Shown here piece after piece: positions 1-9,699 of a stretch of 46,486 bases of DNA (position 1 is the first letter of the stretch; every line of letters starts with the position of its first letter). The stretch comes from GCA-020344555 sp964548955. GTDB lineage: Bacteria > Planctomycetota > Phycisphaerae > UBA1845. Location of the stretch: NCBI GenBank assembly GCA_964548955.1, contig CAZJTP010000008.1, positions 1-46,486 of the forward strand, read 5' to 3'. The notes under the pieces are model-generated. The model did no database searches. It saw only the letters and a list, made by a program, of their open reading frames with translations, and was not told the DNA's origin. A program made the translations under genes and the position numbers.

Positions 1-248
1 CGGATGTCGTCGAGAGTCTCCGTGACGGCAGACAAACGGGTCATAAGCCGCAGCACGGCGCCTACAACCACAGCCGCTCCGAGCGCACCGCTAATGATCA
101 GAAAACCGAGGAATGTGCTTAGTCGATCGCCCGAAAGGGCGGCCGGGACGGCCAGGAAAAACCCGATGCCCACGTACACGGCCGTGATGACGTAAAGAGT
201 CCTTTTCGTGTGACGCGCTACGTCGAGAATGTGTTGGTGACGTGTCAT
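1..248 (-). CDS. Partial small membrane protein, N-terminal part
   Basis: The reading frame is open from an ATG at 246-248 to the left edge of the window, giving the first 82 residues of an unfinished protein. Two hydrophobic stretches (about residues 18-40 and 46-68) look like transmembrane helices. They are preceded by a basic, His-rich N-terminus (MTRHQHILDVARHTKR) and followed by a polar segment. It follows manA on the same strand after a 99-bp gap, so the two could be co-transcribed. There is no clear Shine-Dalgarno site, and no family was recognised. The overlapping plus-strand reading frames look like shadows. Confidence 0.65.
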   Translation of the reverse strand, partial: MTRHQHILDVARHTKRTLYVITAVYVGIGFFLAVPAALSGDRLSTFLGFLIISGALGAAVVVGAVLRLMTRLSAVTETLDDI

Positions 249-347
249 GGTTCGGTTGTTTCAGCCATGCGGGCCGCAGTGCCGCACGTTCCGGGAACAC
301 CGGCACTTATCCGGCCGGACATTTTCTCCATCTCCGGCTTTTCTTCG

Positions 348-1463
348 TCACGGTGGCGGCTTCCCCGGTACATTCGGAGACGCATGTCCGCAGTCCGTTC
401 GGCCCAGCGCAGCCTGCTTCGACCGGTCGGGACGCTCCAAACCCGAAAGAGAACGGCGGATCGGGATGGTCACCTCCAACCACGCGCAGTCTTCGTGGAT
501 CCGAACACGACCGTTCTTCAGGCCCGCGGGTATCAAAACGCTATCACCTACACCGAAATCGACGGATAAGGCCGGCCCGTTGCAAACGATGCTACCGCTA
601 CCCTCCAACACAATCCAGATCACCATCTCCTCATAGGGAATGATCTGCTCAACGCCCTCGACCATGCGCACGCGCTCGATGACGAAGGATTCGCATCGCA
701 CCAGACTCGTGACCGACGTCCACACACTGGCGACGTGCTCCCGCCTTTCTCCAGGAATAGGCGCGGTATCACACGAGATGCATTGCAATGCCTCTTCCAA
801 ATGCAGGTCGCGCGGACGCCCGATCGACGGGTCGATGCGGTTCCAGTCGTAGACACGGTAGGTAACATCAGACGGCGTCTGCACCTCGGCGACGGTAACG
901 CCTGCCCCCAGCGCGTGAATCGTGCCACTCGGCAGGTAGTAGCACTGACCTTTGCGCACGGCGATCCGATTGAGGGCCGCTTCGACGCGCTGCTCCCTAA
1001 CGGCACGCTTAAGTGCCTCGCAGTCGACGCCCTCGCGCACGCCGCGATAGATAAAACCATTCTCGTCCGCGTAGAGGACGTACCAGGCTTCGTTCTTAAC
1101 GCGTACGCGACCGCCCAGGCGACGGGCCATCGCCTCATCGGGGTGAACCTGGACGCTCAATGTGTCGGTGGCGTCCAGGAACTTGATCAGCAGGGGGAAA
1201 CGTCCCTCGAAAAGCGACGCCCGCCCGATCAGCTCCGTCCCCCACTCGCGGACGAGTTCACCGAGTATCCGTCCACGGGCCGGCCCGTTGGTGACGACCG
1301 ATTGGTCATCTTCCAGGTCGGCGATTTCCCACGATTCACCGATCCGCTCACCCTCTGGCAAGCGTTTCCCTAGGCTCGTTTCAAGTCTTCGACCGCCCCA
1401 GATCTTGGGCTTGAAGATCGGTTCAAAGATAAGCGGGTAGACATCCACAGCCGGGTTGCTCAT
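348..1463 (-). CDS. manA: Mannose-6-phosphate isomerase, type I (ManA-like)
   Basis: Zinc-dependent cupin isomerase that interconverts fructose-6-phosphate and mannose-6-phosphate in the cytoplasm, feeding GDP-mannose and glycan synthesis. The 371-residue protein begins with the typical 'PLIFEPIFKPKIWGG' segment. The expected metal ligands are visible: Gln105 and His107 in SVQVHPDE, Glu125 in VKNEAWYVL and His183 in LPSGTIHALG. The C-terminal cupin half carries a 'PYEEMVIWIVLEGSGS' segment. Length is in the range of the short, Bacillus-type enzymes (about 315-330) plus a roughly 35-residue polar tail of low complexity. The gene stands alone on the minus strand, upstream of the cut-off membrane protein. 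The ATG at 1461-1463 is the first in-frame start fitting the family N-terminus. Confidence 0.9.
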   Translation of the reverse strand: MSNPAVDVYPLIFEPIFKPKIWGGRRLETSLGKRLPEGERIGESWEIADLEDDQSVVTNGPARGRILGELVREWGTELIGRASLFEGRFPLLIKFLDATDTLSVQVHPDEAMARRLGGRVRVKNEAWYVLYADENGFIYRGVREGVDCEALKRAVREQRVEAALNRIAVRKGQCYYLPSGTIHALGAGVTVAEVQTPSDVTYRVYDWNRIDPSIGRPRDLHLEEALQCISCDTAPIPGERREHVASVWTSVTSLVRCESFVIERVRMVEGVEQIIPYEEMVIWIVLEGSGSIVCNGPALSVDFGVGDSVLIPAGLKNGRVRIHEDCAWLEVTIPIRRSLSGLERPDRSKQAALGRTDCGHASPNVPGKPPP

Positions 1464-1649
1464 TTGTCCCGCGATTGTAGAACCAAGTCGGCGATTCGCA
1501 ACCGGCGGAGGCGCATGTGCAGGGCCGTTTGATTCTCCGGCGTTGGGATGGCCGATGATGCTTCTGGAATAGATTGAAGGTCATGGAGGACCTGTTCACC
1601 CAACGAATCTGTCACGCAGCCACGGCCGCGGAGCACGAATATCGGGGGG

Positions 1650-1678
1650 TTGTATGTTCATGAGTCAAGGGGTAGAAT
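1650..1678 (+). promoter_or_regulatory. Candidate sigma-70 promoter for rpmH
   Basis: TTGTAT (1650-1655) and TAGAAT (1673-1678) are separated by exactly 17 bases. The -10 matches the consensus at five of six positions, the -35 only at its TTG. Transcription would begin near 1685, leaving a leader of about 75 bases before the rpmH ATG. Position and spacing support it; the weak -35 limits confidence. Confidence 0.4.
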
Positions 1679-1758
1679 CCAAAACTTATTCGGTTGTCGC
1701 TGGCTGAGCATGGAGAACTAAACCGGCCATCTGCGCAGACCCTTATAGAAAGGAAACG

Positions 1759-1896
1759 ATGCACTACCCGCGACGCAACAGCAAGATCAAACGGGCACGG
1801 AAGCAGGGATTCCGGGTGCGCATGCGGACGGCCAGCGGGCGTAAGATCCTCAACCGAAAGCGGCGACACGGCTGTCACAGGATCGGTGTGACCTAG
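1759..1896 (+). CDS. rpmH: 50S ribosomal protein L34
   Basis: A 45-residue, very basic protein, easily missed because of its size. The core 'KQGFRVRMRTASGRKILNRK' aligns with the L34 signature (HGFRARMxTxxGRxVLxxRR), and the length matches the family (44-47). L34 is a small 23S-rRNA-binding protein of the large ribosomal subunit. The ATG at 1759 has AGGAA at 1751-1755, spaced well for a Shine-Dalgarno site. The N-terminus (MHYPRRNSKIKRAR) differs from the usual 'MKRTFQPSNRKR', as is common in planctomycetes. No rnpA was found in the 400 bp downstream, although rpmH-rnpA linkage is the usual bacterial order. Confidence 0.88.
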   Translation: MHYPRRNSKIKRARKQGFRVRMRTASGRKILNRKRRHGCHRIGVT

Positions 1897-2299
1897 CGGT
1901 ATCGCCGAACGCCGATGCGACTCCGACCGGAACCGACCGGGCATGACGTTCACGGCGCCGGTCCGAACGACCCTCTGAAAACCGGCAGCGTGCGGACGGC
2001 ATCCTGGAATTGCCGAGAAGCCGGGTGGTTTTCAGAAATCGCGAAGACGAAGCCCATAGAGCAACGGTGCAACTGTTGCCGCATGGGTTTTGTGTCGGTA
2101 GGCTGATGGCGACGTGTCCGCTTCCGGATTGCATTCATTTTGAGGTTTACCTCGCCGACGTGGCAGACGCAAAACGGTTTGCGTCCGTAGCGAGGTTTTG
2201 GCTGCACACACGCGCGAAAACGCTCGCGTGGTGCCAGAAGAAGTGAACGTTTGCGCGCCTTGATCGCGTAGAGCGGTGGCGGAATCGATTGAACGACTT
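1897..2299. other. Intergenic stretch between rpmH and rpsA
   Basis: No gene can be supported here. A 78-codon TTG-initiated frame (2010-2246, plus) and an overlapping minus frame exist, but neither resembles RnpA, YidD or another expected neighbour of rpmH. The only structured element is the hairpin at 2050-2090. Confidence 0.5.
2050..2090 (+). repeat. Imperfect hairpin upstream of rpsA
   Basis: AAGCCCAT (2050-2057) pairs with ATGGGTTT (2083-2090), with one G-T pair. Inside it, after a symmetric 3x3 internal loop, GCAAC (2061-2065) pairs with GTTGC (2075-2079) around a 9-base loop. The right arm continues as TTTT, so as RNA it resembles a terminator for rpmH or a structured leader for S1. 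Only the base pairing is directly seen. Confidence 0.4.
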
Positions 2300-4252
<1,953 letters not shown>

Positions 4253-4264
4253 CCCGACGGTTCG

Positions 4265-4283
4265 CGGACATCCGTCCGTTTGT
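4265..4283 (+). terminator. Weak hairpin after rpsA
   Basis: CGGAC (4265-4269) pairs with GTCCG (4274-4278) around ATCC and is followed by TTTGTTG. The stem is only five base pairs and the T-tract is interrupted, so it is at best an attenuator between rpsA and the sigma factor gene. Confidence 0.25.
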
Positions 4284-4340
4284 TGATGGTCGTGCGCGGA
4301 GGGCAAAACCATCGTTGCCGACGCTAATCTCCAGATCTAC

Positions 4341-5186
4341 TTGCGGCAAATTAACAAAGCACCGCTTCTTTCGGCTGAGGAGGAGAAGCGGCTTGCCGCC
4401 ATCGTGCGCGAAGGGCAGTTCGCGGCTGAACGCTTCGCCTGTGGCGAGCTTGGTCTCAAAGAGCGTGAAGAGGTCGAGAGTGATGCCGCCGTTGCCCGAG
4501 AGACGATGGTCAAGTCGAATCTCCGGCTGGTCGTCAACATCGCCAAGAAGTACGTCAAGCGAGGCATCACGCTCAACGACCTGATCAACGAGGGGAATCT
4601 CGGTTTGATCCGCGCCGTCGAGTGCTTCGATCCGGATCAAAACACTCGCTTCAGCACTTATGCGTCCTGGTGGATCAAGCAGGCCATCAAACGCAGCCTG
4701 ATCAATAGCGACAAGCCGATCCATATTCCCGCCTACATGGTCGAGATGATCTCCCGATTCCGTGAAGCGTGCGAACAGTTTATCGAAGCGGAGGGGCGCA
4801 CGCCAACCACCCGGGAATTGGCGGAAAAGCTGCAGATGACCGAAAGCAAGGTCAACCATATCCGCAGCGCGGTCAAGGCCGTCTCAACCCCGAGTCACAG
4901 CAGCGACGATGCCGAAGGTCACACGCTCACGGGGGGGATTCCCGATCTCAGGACGCCGCTGCCGGAGGACGCGCTCCTGAACGAATTGGAGGCGGCCAAG
5001 ATCGTCCGCCTCTTGGATGAGTTGGACGAACGCGAATCGACCATTCTGCGATTGCGCTACGGGCTCGATGGGGAGCCGCCCATGACCCTTAAAGAGATTG
5101 GAGTAAAGATCAACCTCACCCGCGAACGCGTCCGCCAGATCGAGTGCGAAGCGCTCCGCAAGATCAAAGAACACATCGTCGCCTGA
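4341..5186 (+). CDS. RpoD/SigA-type sigma-70 factor
   Basis: Directs RNA polymerase to promoters. The protein (281 residues from the TTG at 4341) has region 1.2 ('YLRQINKAPLLSAEEEKRLA'), region 2 with the core-binding and -10-binding block ('NLRLVVNIAKKYVKRG', 'LIRAVECFDPDQNTRFSTYA', 'WWIKQAIKRSL'), region 3 ('RTPTTRELAEKLQM') and region 4 ('TLKEIGVKINLTRERVRQIE'). It lacks region 1.1, so it is a short primary-like or group 2 factor. The start is odd. Family similarity extends upstream of the only canonical start (TTG 4341), and a strong GGAGGG at 4298-4303 lies 7 bases before an in-frame ATC (4311-4313), which would add 'xVADANLQIY'. An ATC start or an assembly error is possible. It may belong to an rpsA-led transcript. 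Confidence 0.9.
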   Translation: MRQINKAPLLSAEEEKRLAAIVREGQFAAERFACGELGLKEREEVESDAAVARETMVKSNLRLVVNIAKKYVKRGITLNDLINEGNLGLIRAVECFDPDQNTRFSTYASWWIKQAIKRSLINSDKPIHIPAYMVEMISRFREACEQFIEAEGRTPTTRELAEKLQMTESKVNHIRSAVKAVSTPSHSSDDAEGHTLTGGIPDLRTPLPEDALLNELEAAKIVRLLDELDERESTILRLRYGLDGEPPMTLKEIGVKINLTRERVRQIECEALRKIKEHIVA

Positions 5187-5337
5187 CACGGATCCTGATA
5201 TTAGACTGCGCCCCTGATCAGAACCGCGACTGTCAAGGAGCGGGCTTGGGCGAGCCGTATCCGGTTCCAAACGTGTTACCTGTCCAATAGCAAAGGGCAA
5301 CTATTTCTTCGAATCGGTATGACCTGCAAGTTGCGAA

Positions 5338-5365
5338 TTGACAAACGAACGGTAGACACTAGCCT
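5338..5365 (+). promoter_or_regulatory. Possible promoter upstream of the dUTPase gene
   Basis: A perfect TTGACA (5338-5343) lies 16 bases upstream of TAGCCT (5360-5365), which matches the -10 consensus at only three positions. It sits in the 267-bp gap before the dUTPase gene. The -35 is good and the -10 poor. Confidence 0.25.
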
Positions 5366-5453
5366 GCATGGGTTGATCGCAAGTGAATGTTCGCGCGCGT
5401 GCGGGTGCCCCGTCCATTCCAGGGGTGGGGGACGGACGTGAAAGGAGGTCGCG

Positions 5454-5879
5454 GTGCTTGAGGACCTGTTCGAGAGGCAAGCGGCGCTCAACAAACGCAT
5501 CGGTCACGACACCGAGTCAATGCGCGATCACTTCGACCCGGTGGTCGCCGGCAAGTGGCTCAATGACTACATCATCGCCGCCAGTAATGAACTGGAGGAG
5601 CTGCGCGACTGCACGTTCTGGAAACACTGGTGCACCGAGGCCCAGCAAGGGAAACGCTTCGCCGTCCACGATCTGCAAAACGCCAGGGTCGAGGTGATCG
5701 ACCTTTTGTTCTTCTGGATCAGCCTGGCCCAGTGCGTGGGCCTAAGCGCCGAGGACGTGTACAACCTGTATCTGCAGAAGCTCAACGTCAACCACAAGCG
5801 CCAGGACGGCGAGTACTCGATGACGGCCAAGAACGAGGCCGACAACAAGGCCATCACACTCGATAAGCCTGCGAAGTGA
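5454..5879 (+). CDS. All-alpha dimeric dUTPase (MazG-like fold)
   Basis: Predicted to hydrolyse dUTP to dUMP and pyrophosphate, keeping uracil out of DNA and supplying dTMP synthesis. The 141-residue protein shows the paired metal-binding helices of the dUTPase_2/MazG superfamily: Glu46xxGlu49 in 'ASNELEELRD' and Glu80xxAsp83 in 'ARVEVIDLLFF'. The 'FWKHW' segment between them and the C-terminal 'LNVNHKRQDGEYS' segment also fit dimeric dUTPases. The GTG start is supported by a full AAAGGAGG Shine-Dalgarno at about 5440-5447. It is convergent with the RCC1-repeat gene, with a hairpin between. An equivalent all-alpha NTP pyrophosphatase of other specificity is possible. Confidence 0.75.
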   Translation: MLEDLFERQAALNKRIGHDTESMRDHFDPVVAGKWLNDYIIAASNELEELRDCTFWKHWCTEAQQGKRFAVHDLQNARVEVIDLLFFWISLAQCVGLSAEDVYNLYLQKLNVNHKRQDGEYSMTAKNEADNKAITLDKPAK

Positions 5880-5898
5880 CTGTCAGCTCTCAGCCCAC

Positions 5899-5933
5899 AG
5901 GCGTTGGCGCCCGGCCGACACCGGGAAACGCCT
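5899..5933. terminator. Bidirectional terminator-like hairpin
   Basis: AGGCGTT (5899-5905) pairs with AACGCCT (5927-5933), and inside it CCCGG (5910-5914) pairs with CCGGG (5921-5925). It fills the 52-bp gap between the convergent dUTPase and RCC1-repeat genes and overlaps the stop codon of the latter. The position suits a shared terminator. There is no long T-tract. Confidence 0.45.
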
Positions 5934-8900
5934 ACTTTGGCTTGCGCGAATTGCGCGGCCTTGCTAGCGCGCGCCTGCCCGGGATGATAACGCAATCAGA
6001 GGCCTCGAACGCAGTCCCATCCACTAGTGCCCCATTCACGGTCAACATCACAGACGCACCGGGCGGCAACTCATCCAGTTCAAATGCTCCCGCCAGCTCA
6101 GGTGTGGAGAACTTGAGGAGCAGATCATTAATCCCATCGCCAGCCAGCTCGTGACAATCGCACAGACTGCCGGTGAACGGCGTGGCAACATCGTCGGTCT
6201 TGATTCCTGGTCTGGGCGGACCTGAAAGCGGGGCCACAACGCCGCCGACGCCGTCGGTGCGCCCCAGCGTCAGCGTATCAACGTCGATCTGCGTCACGTC
6301 AAAGGACTCGCTGCCTACAAGGGCCATGGGCACGACGCCCTTGCTTTTTGGGTTGACCGGGTTCGGGCATGAGCCCGGTTTAATGTCCAAGTACGCGAGC
6401 GCACCGCAGCCGGGCAGCGGAGTATGCACGCAGTCGTGGTCGACGCAGGCATCGTCCGTGCAGGGATCGTCGTCGTCGCACTCGTCGTCATCGACGCAGA
6501 CAAAGCATACGTCATTGATCTCGTCGCAGTGATCCTGGTCGATGCATGGATCGGGACCATCAACGCATTCGCCGGATTGACACCTTTCATCACCGTCGCA
6601 GTAGAATTCGTTCTGACACGGCGTGCCGTCGGGCTCACTCGGGTTCTCGCAGACTCCTTCCATGTTGCACAGGTCGATCGTGCAGGTTTTGCCGTCACTG
6701 CAATCGTCGGCGGTTTCGCAAAGGCGGCAGCCGGGTATGGTCGTGAACACACAGATGTTCAAGATGCACGCGTTCGTCGTGCATGGATTCTGATCATCGC
6801 ACTCACTCTCGTCGATGCATGACAGACACCGGTTGATCTCCTCGTCGCAATGCTCCAGGTCAACGCATGGGTCAGGACCGTCGGTACACTCACCGCCCAG
6901 ACAGGTCTCTGCGCCGTTGCAATACTGGTCATCCGGGCACGGCGTACCGTCATGCTCGACATTACCTTGACACGTTCCTAGGCCGTCGCAGGTATCAGCG
7001 TGGTCGCAAGGCGCATCATTCGGATTGCCACATGACGCGCCCTCAGGCAGATCATTCGCGGCGCAATTGCCCGCTCCGTCACAAGTATCCTGACCACTGC
7101 ACTCTGTCGGACCATCGCCGCAGACAGTACCCACTTGATCAAAGCAGTTGTCGTCAGCCTCGTTGCATATCTCGTTGCACTCGCCGCCGCCGATGCAGGG
7201 ATCGCCGGGGAAAATGCAGGACCCGGAATCGCAGTACTCCGCGCCGTCGCAGAAGTCTCCATTGTTGCAGCTGTTCGTGTTGTCGTTGGGATGCTCACAG
7301 GTGCCGCTGCCGTCGCACACATCATCCGTGCACGGGTTGCCCTCGTCCATGCAGGCCGTGCCCGGGGGCTCAAAGTGACACGAATCATCGCAGCACTCAC
7401 TTCCCGGTGACTCGCACTCCTCGCCCGCAGTGATGTTCAGCGTCCCGTCGCCACACTCTGCGAATGTGCAATCGGCGTCACATGTGGGCGACTCACCGCC
7501 GTCGTCGCACTCTTCGCCGTGGTCGACAATATTGTCTCCACACCGAGGTTGGGCCGGACCCTTCAGGGCAAGACTGTGCCACTTACCAGCCGCAACCGCC
7601 ACAAAGTCCGTGTTCGGCGCCGGGACGTCGCACTGACCATAGCGGTTATATCCCCACGCCACGATCGAGCCGTCGGCCTTCAAGCCGAGACTATAGCTTC
7701 CACCTCCCGCGACCGCGATAAAGTCCGAATTCGGCGCTGGCACATCGCATTCGCCGTTGTCGTTCGATCCCCATCCCACGATCGAGCCGTTGGTCTTCAG
7801 CCCTAGACTGTGCTGGGACCCCGCCGCAACCGCCACGAAGTCCGAGTTCGGTGCTGGTGCTTCGCATTGCCCACCGTCATTCTCTCCCCATGCCACGATC
7901 GAACCATCGGTCTTCAAACCGAGACTATGGCTCCCACCTCCCGCGACCGCAACAAAGTCCGAATTCGGTGTCGGCACGTCACATTGCCCGTCCCAGTTGG
8001 ATCCCCACGCCACAATCGAACCGTCGGCCTTAAGGGCAAGGCTGTGACTGGATCCGGCTGCGACCGCCACGGTGTCCGTGTTGGGCACCGGCACTTCTAA
8101 GCTCGTTCCGCTTCCCCATGCTACAATCGACCCGTCGGCCTTCAGCCCAAGACTGTGAACGCGGCCGGCCGCGACGGCTACGAAATCCGCGTTCGGTGCG
8201 GGCACCCTGCATTGGCCGTCCCCCCAGTAGTCTCCCCACGCCACGATCGAGCCGTCTGCCTTCAGACCAAGAGTATGCTCGAGCCCCCCCGCGATCGCCA
8301 CGAAGTCCGTGTTGGGCGCCGGTACGCTGCATTGCCCGAAGAAGTTGCGTCCCCACGCCAAGATAGATCCATCGGCCTTAAGACCGAGACTGTGAAACCC
8401 GCCCCCCACAACCGCCGCGAAGTCCGAGTTCGGTGCCGGCACGTCGCATTGACCACCGCTGTTCGATCCCCACGCCACGATCGAGCCATCGACCTTCAGG
8501 CCGAGACTGTGGGATGAGCCCGCCGCAACCGCCACAAAGTTCGTGTTCGGCCCCGGTGGGCCAGCAGCCCTCGACCCCCACGCCACGATCGATCCGTCGG
8601 CCTTCAGGCCGAGGCTGTACCCCGAGTCTGCTGCGATCGCCACAAAGTCAGTGTTCGGGCCGGGCACCTCACATTGGCCGCTGGAGTTCCTCCCCCAAAC
8701 CACGATCGATCCATCGGCCTTCAGCCCAAGACTGTGACCGTCGCCCCCTGCGACCGCAACAAAGCCCGTGTTCGGAGCCGGCACGTCGCATTGCCCATAG
8801 TAGTTGCTTCCCCACGCCATGATCGACCCGTCGGCCTTCAGACCGAGACTGTGGTAGTTCCCCCCCGCAACCGCCACGAACCCAGTGTTGGGCACCGGCA

Positions 8901-9273
8901 CGTCGCACTGGGCACTGTCGTTCCATCCCCATGCCACGATCGAGCTATCAGCCCTCACGCCGAGACTGTGGTAGTCCCCCCCTGATACCGCCACGAAGTC
9001 CGAGTTCGGAGCCGGTACGTCGCATTGGCCATACTCGTTCAAGCCCCACGCCACGATTGAGCCGTCAGCCTTCAAGCCAAGACTGTGGTAGTACCCTCCC
9101 GCGATCGACACAAATTCCGCACCTAAGTGTGCGCCGACAACCTGGCGACCCCAGCCTACAATCGACCCACTCGTTGTCTCGTCCGCCAGAGTCATCGACG
9201 CGCTGGCCAACATCCCAAGCACCAAGAAGACGCAAAGCCCAGGAATGGATCGTGTTTCGTTTCTTCTTAACAT
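5932..9273 (-). CDS. Secreted giant protein: 14 RCC1-like repeats plus Cys-rich repeats
   Basis: No enzymatic function is recognised; it is an exported, probably surface or extracellular beta-propeller protein. I chose the ATG at 9271-9273 because GGAGGG lies 8 bases upstream and it gives a signal peptide (MLRRNETRSIPGLCVFLVLGM...). Residues about 36-570 hold 14 tandem repeats of about 39 residues (consensus ADGSIVAWGxNxxGQCDVPAPN, then FVAVAAGxxHSLGLK), shorter than the usual 50-residue RCC1 blade. Residues about 575-950 are Cys-rich, starting with the 'CGDNIVDHGEECDDG' pattern of myxobacterial disulfide repeats and continuing as 'CDGxGTC' and 'DDPCTDDAC' modules. The last 150 residues hold the 'YLDIKPGSCPNPVNPKSKG' domain found in planctomycete secreted proteins. 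The full 1113 residues are in one frame. Confidence 0.85.
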   Translation of the reverse strand: MLRRNETRSIPGLCVFLVLGMLASASMTLADETTSGSIVGWGRQVVGAHLGAEFVSIAGGYYHSLGLKADGSIVAWGLNEYGQCDVPAPNSDFVAVSGGDYHSLGVRADSSIVAWGWNDSAQCDVPVPNTGFVAVAGGNYHSLGLKADGSIMAWGSNYYGQCDVPAPNTGFVAVAGGDGHSLGLKADGSIVVWGRNSSGQCEVPGPNTDFVAIAADSGYSLGLKADGSIVAWGSRAAGPPGPNTNFVAVAAGSSHSLGLKVDGSIVAWGSNSGGQCDVPAPNSDFAAVVGGGFHSLGLKADGSILAWGRNFFGQCSVPAPNTDFVAIAGGLEHTLGLKADGSIVAWGDYWGDGQCRVPAPNADFVAVAAGRVHSLGLKADGSIVAWGSGTSLEVPVPNTDTVAVAAGSSHSLALKADGSIVAWGSNWDGQCDVPTPNSDFVAVAGGGSHSLGLKTDGSIVAWGENDGGQCEAPAPNSDFVAVAAGSQHSLGLKTNGSIVGWGSNDNGECDVPAPNSDFIAVAGGGSYSLGLKADGSIVAWGYNRYGQCDVPAPNTDFVAVAAGKWHSLALKGPAQPRCGDNIVDHGEECDDGGESPTCDADCTFAECGDGTLNITAGEECESPGSECCDDSCHFEPPGTACMDEGNPCTDDVCDGSGTCEHPNDNTNSCNNGDFCDGAEYCDSGSCIFPGDPCIGGGECNEICNEADDNCFDQVGTVCGDGPTECSGQDTCDGAGNCAANDLPEGASCGNPNDAPCDHADTCDGLGTCQGNVEHDGTPCPDDQYCNGAETCLGGECTDGPDPCVDLEHCDEEINRCLSCIDESECDDQNPCTTNACILNICVFTTIPGCRLCETADDCSDGKTCTIDLCNMEGVCENPSEPDGTPCQNEFYCDGDERCQSGECVDGPDPCIDQDHCDEINDVCFVCVDDDECDDDDPCTDDACVDHDCVHTPLPGCGALAYLDIKPGSCPNPVNPKSKGVVPMALVGSESFDVTQIDVDTLTLGRTDGVGGVVAPLSGPPRPGIKTDDVATPFTGSLCDCHELAGDGINDLLLKFSTPELAGAFELDELPPGASVMLTVNGALVDGTAFEASDCVIIPGRRALARPRNSRKPK
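7565..9170 (-). repeat. Tandem array of 14 coding repeats (about 117 bp each)
   Basis: The repeats encode the RCC1-like blades of the large secreted protein. On the plus strand each unit shows 'CCCCACGCCACGATCGAGCC', then 'GCCTTCAAGCCGAGACTGTG', with small variations. Units differ at many synonymous sites, so the array is not very recent, but recombination or assembly collapse between units is possible. Confidence 0.85.
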
Positions 9274-9491
9274 GAGATAGGCCCTCCAAATCGACACCCA
9301 CGTCCAGAGTACGTGGCGCATCCCTCCCAGAACGCCGCTTCCATAGTGTACCAGCTCACCCGCGTGAAGGCAACAAGGCGCAGATCGTAGCGCCCGCCTT
9401 GCGGACCATGGGCCGCTGGGATGAGATTCCTGTCTCGTCCCGACTATCACCGGCGTGTCTTCTCGCGTTCCACAGGAAGGGATTCAATTCG

Positions 9492-9515
9492 GGTGCGAGA
9501 ACGGATTCTCGCACC
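9492..9515. repeat. GTGCGAGAA hairpin repeat, copy 1
   Basis: GGTGCGAGAA (9492-9501) and TTCTCGCACC (9506-9515) are perfect 10-bp inverted arms around CGGA. The same core recurs at 20742-20767 and 43035-43060, always in intergenic DNA. Confidence 0.8.
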
Positions 9516-9586
9516 AGCCGGCATCCTTGACTAAGAACATCTGGCAAAACCGGGGGTATGGGGCATTATCGCCGGTTGATCGTCCG

Positions 9587-9604
9587 CGCGGGCTGAAACC
9601 CGCG
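9587..9604. repeat. Short GC-rich palindrome
   Basis: CGCGGG (9587-9592) and CCCGCG (9599-9604) flank the loop CTGAAA. A similar sequence (GTCCGCGCGGGG..., from about 43159) lies about 100 bp after copy 3 of the GTGCGAGAA hairpin, as this one lies about 70 bp after copy 1, suggesting a composite repeat. Confidence 0.4.
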
Positions 9605-9699
9605 GCTCTCTTGAATCACCATCCGTGCCCGCATAGACTGCGCGGTTTGTCGGTTTGCAGGACTCCCCGAGGTTGTTACAAGCAACAATACGAACGCCA

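Larger units (their letters stand above)
9274..9699. other. Divergent intergenic region before leuS
   Basis: This 426-bp spacer separates the divergent RCC1-repeat gene and leuS and should hold both promoters, although none stands out. It contains two palindromes: a copy of the GTGCGAGAA hairpin family (9492-9515) and CGCGGG-CTGAAA-CCCGCG (9587-9604). No coding sequence is supported. Confidence 0.5.

Noticed and set aside
2010..2246. A 78-codon frame after rpmH considered as rnpA or yidD.
   Set aside because: No RnpA basic motif (RNRIKR-type) or YidD motif is present, and it would need a TTG start without a Shine-Dalgarno.
5404..9450. The longer reading frames extending the RCC1-repeat gene to 9450 and the dUTPase region upstream.
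   Set aside because: The ATG at 9271-9273 has a strong ribosome site and a signal peptide; the upstream extension is not signal-like.
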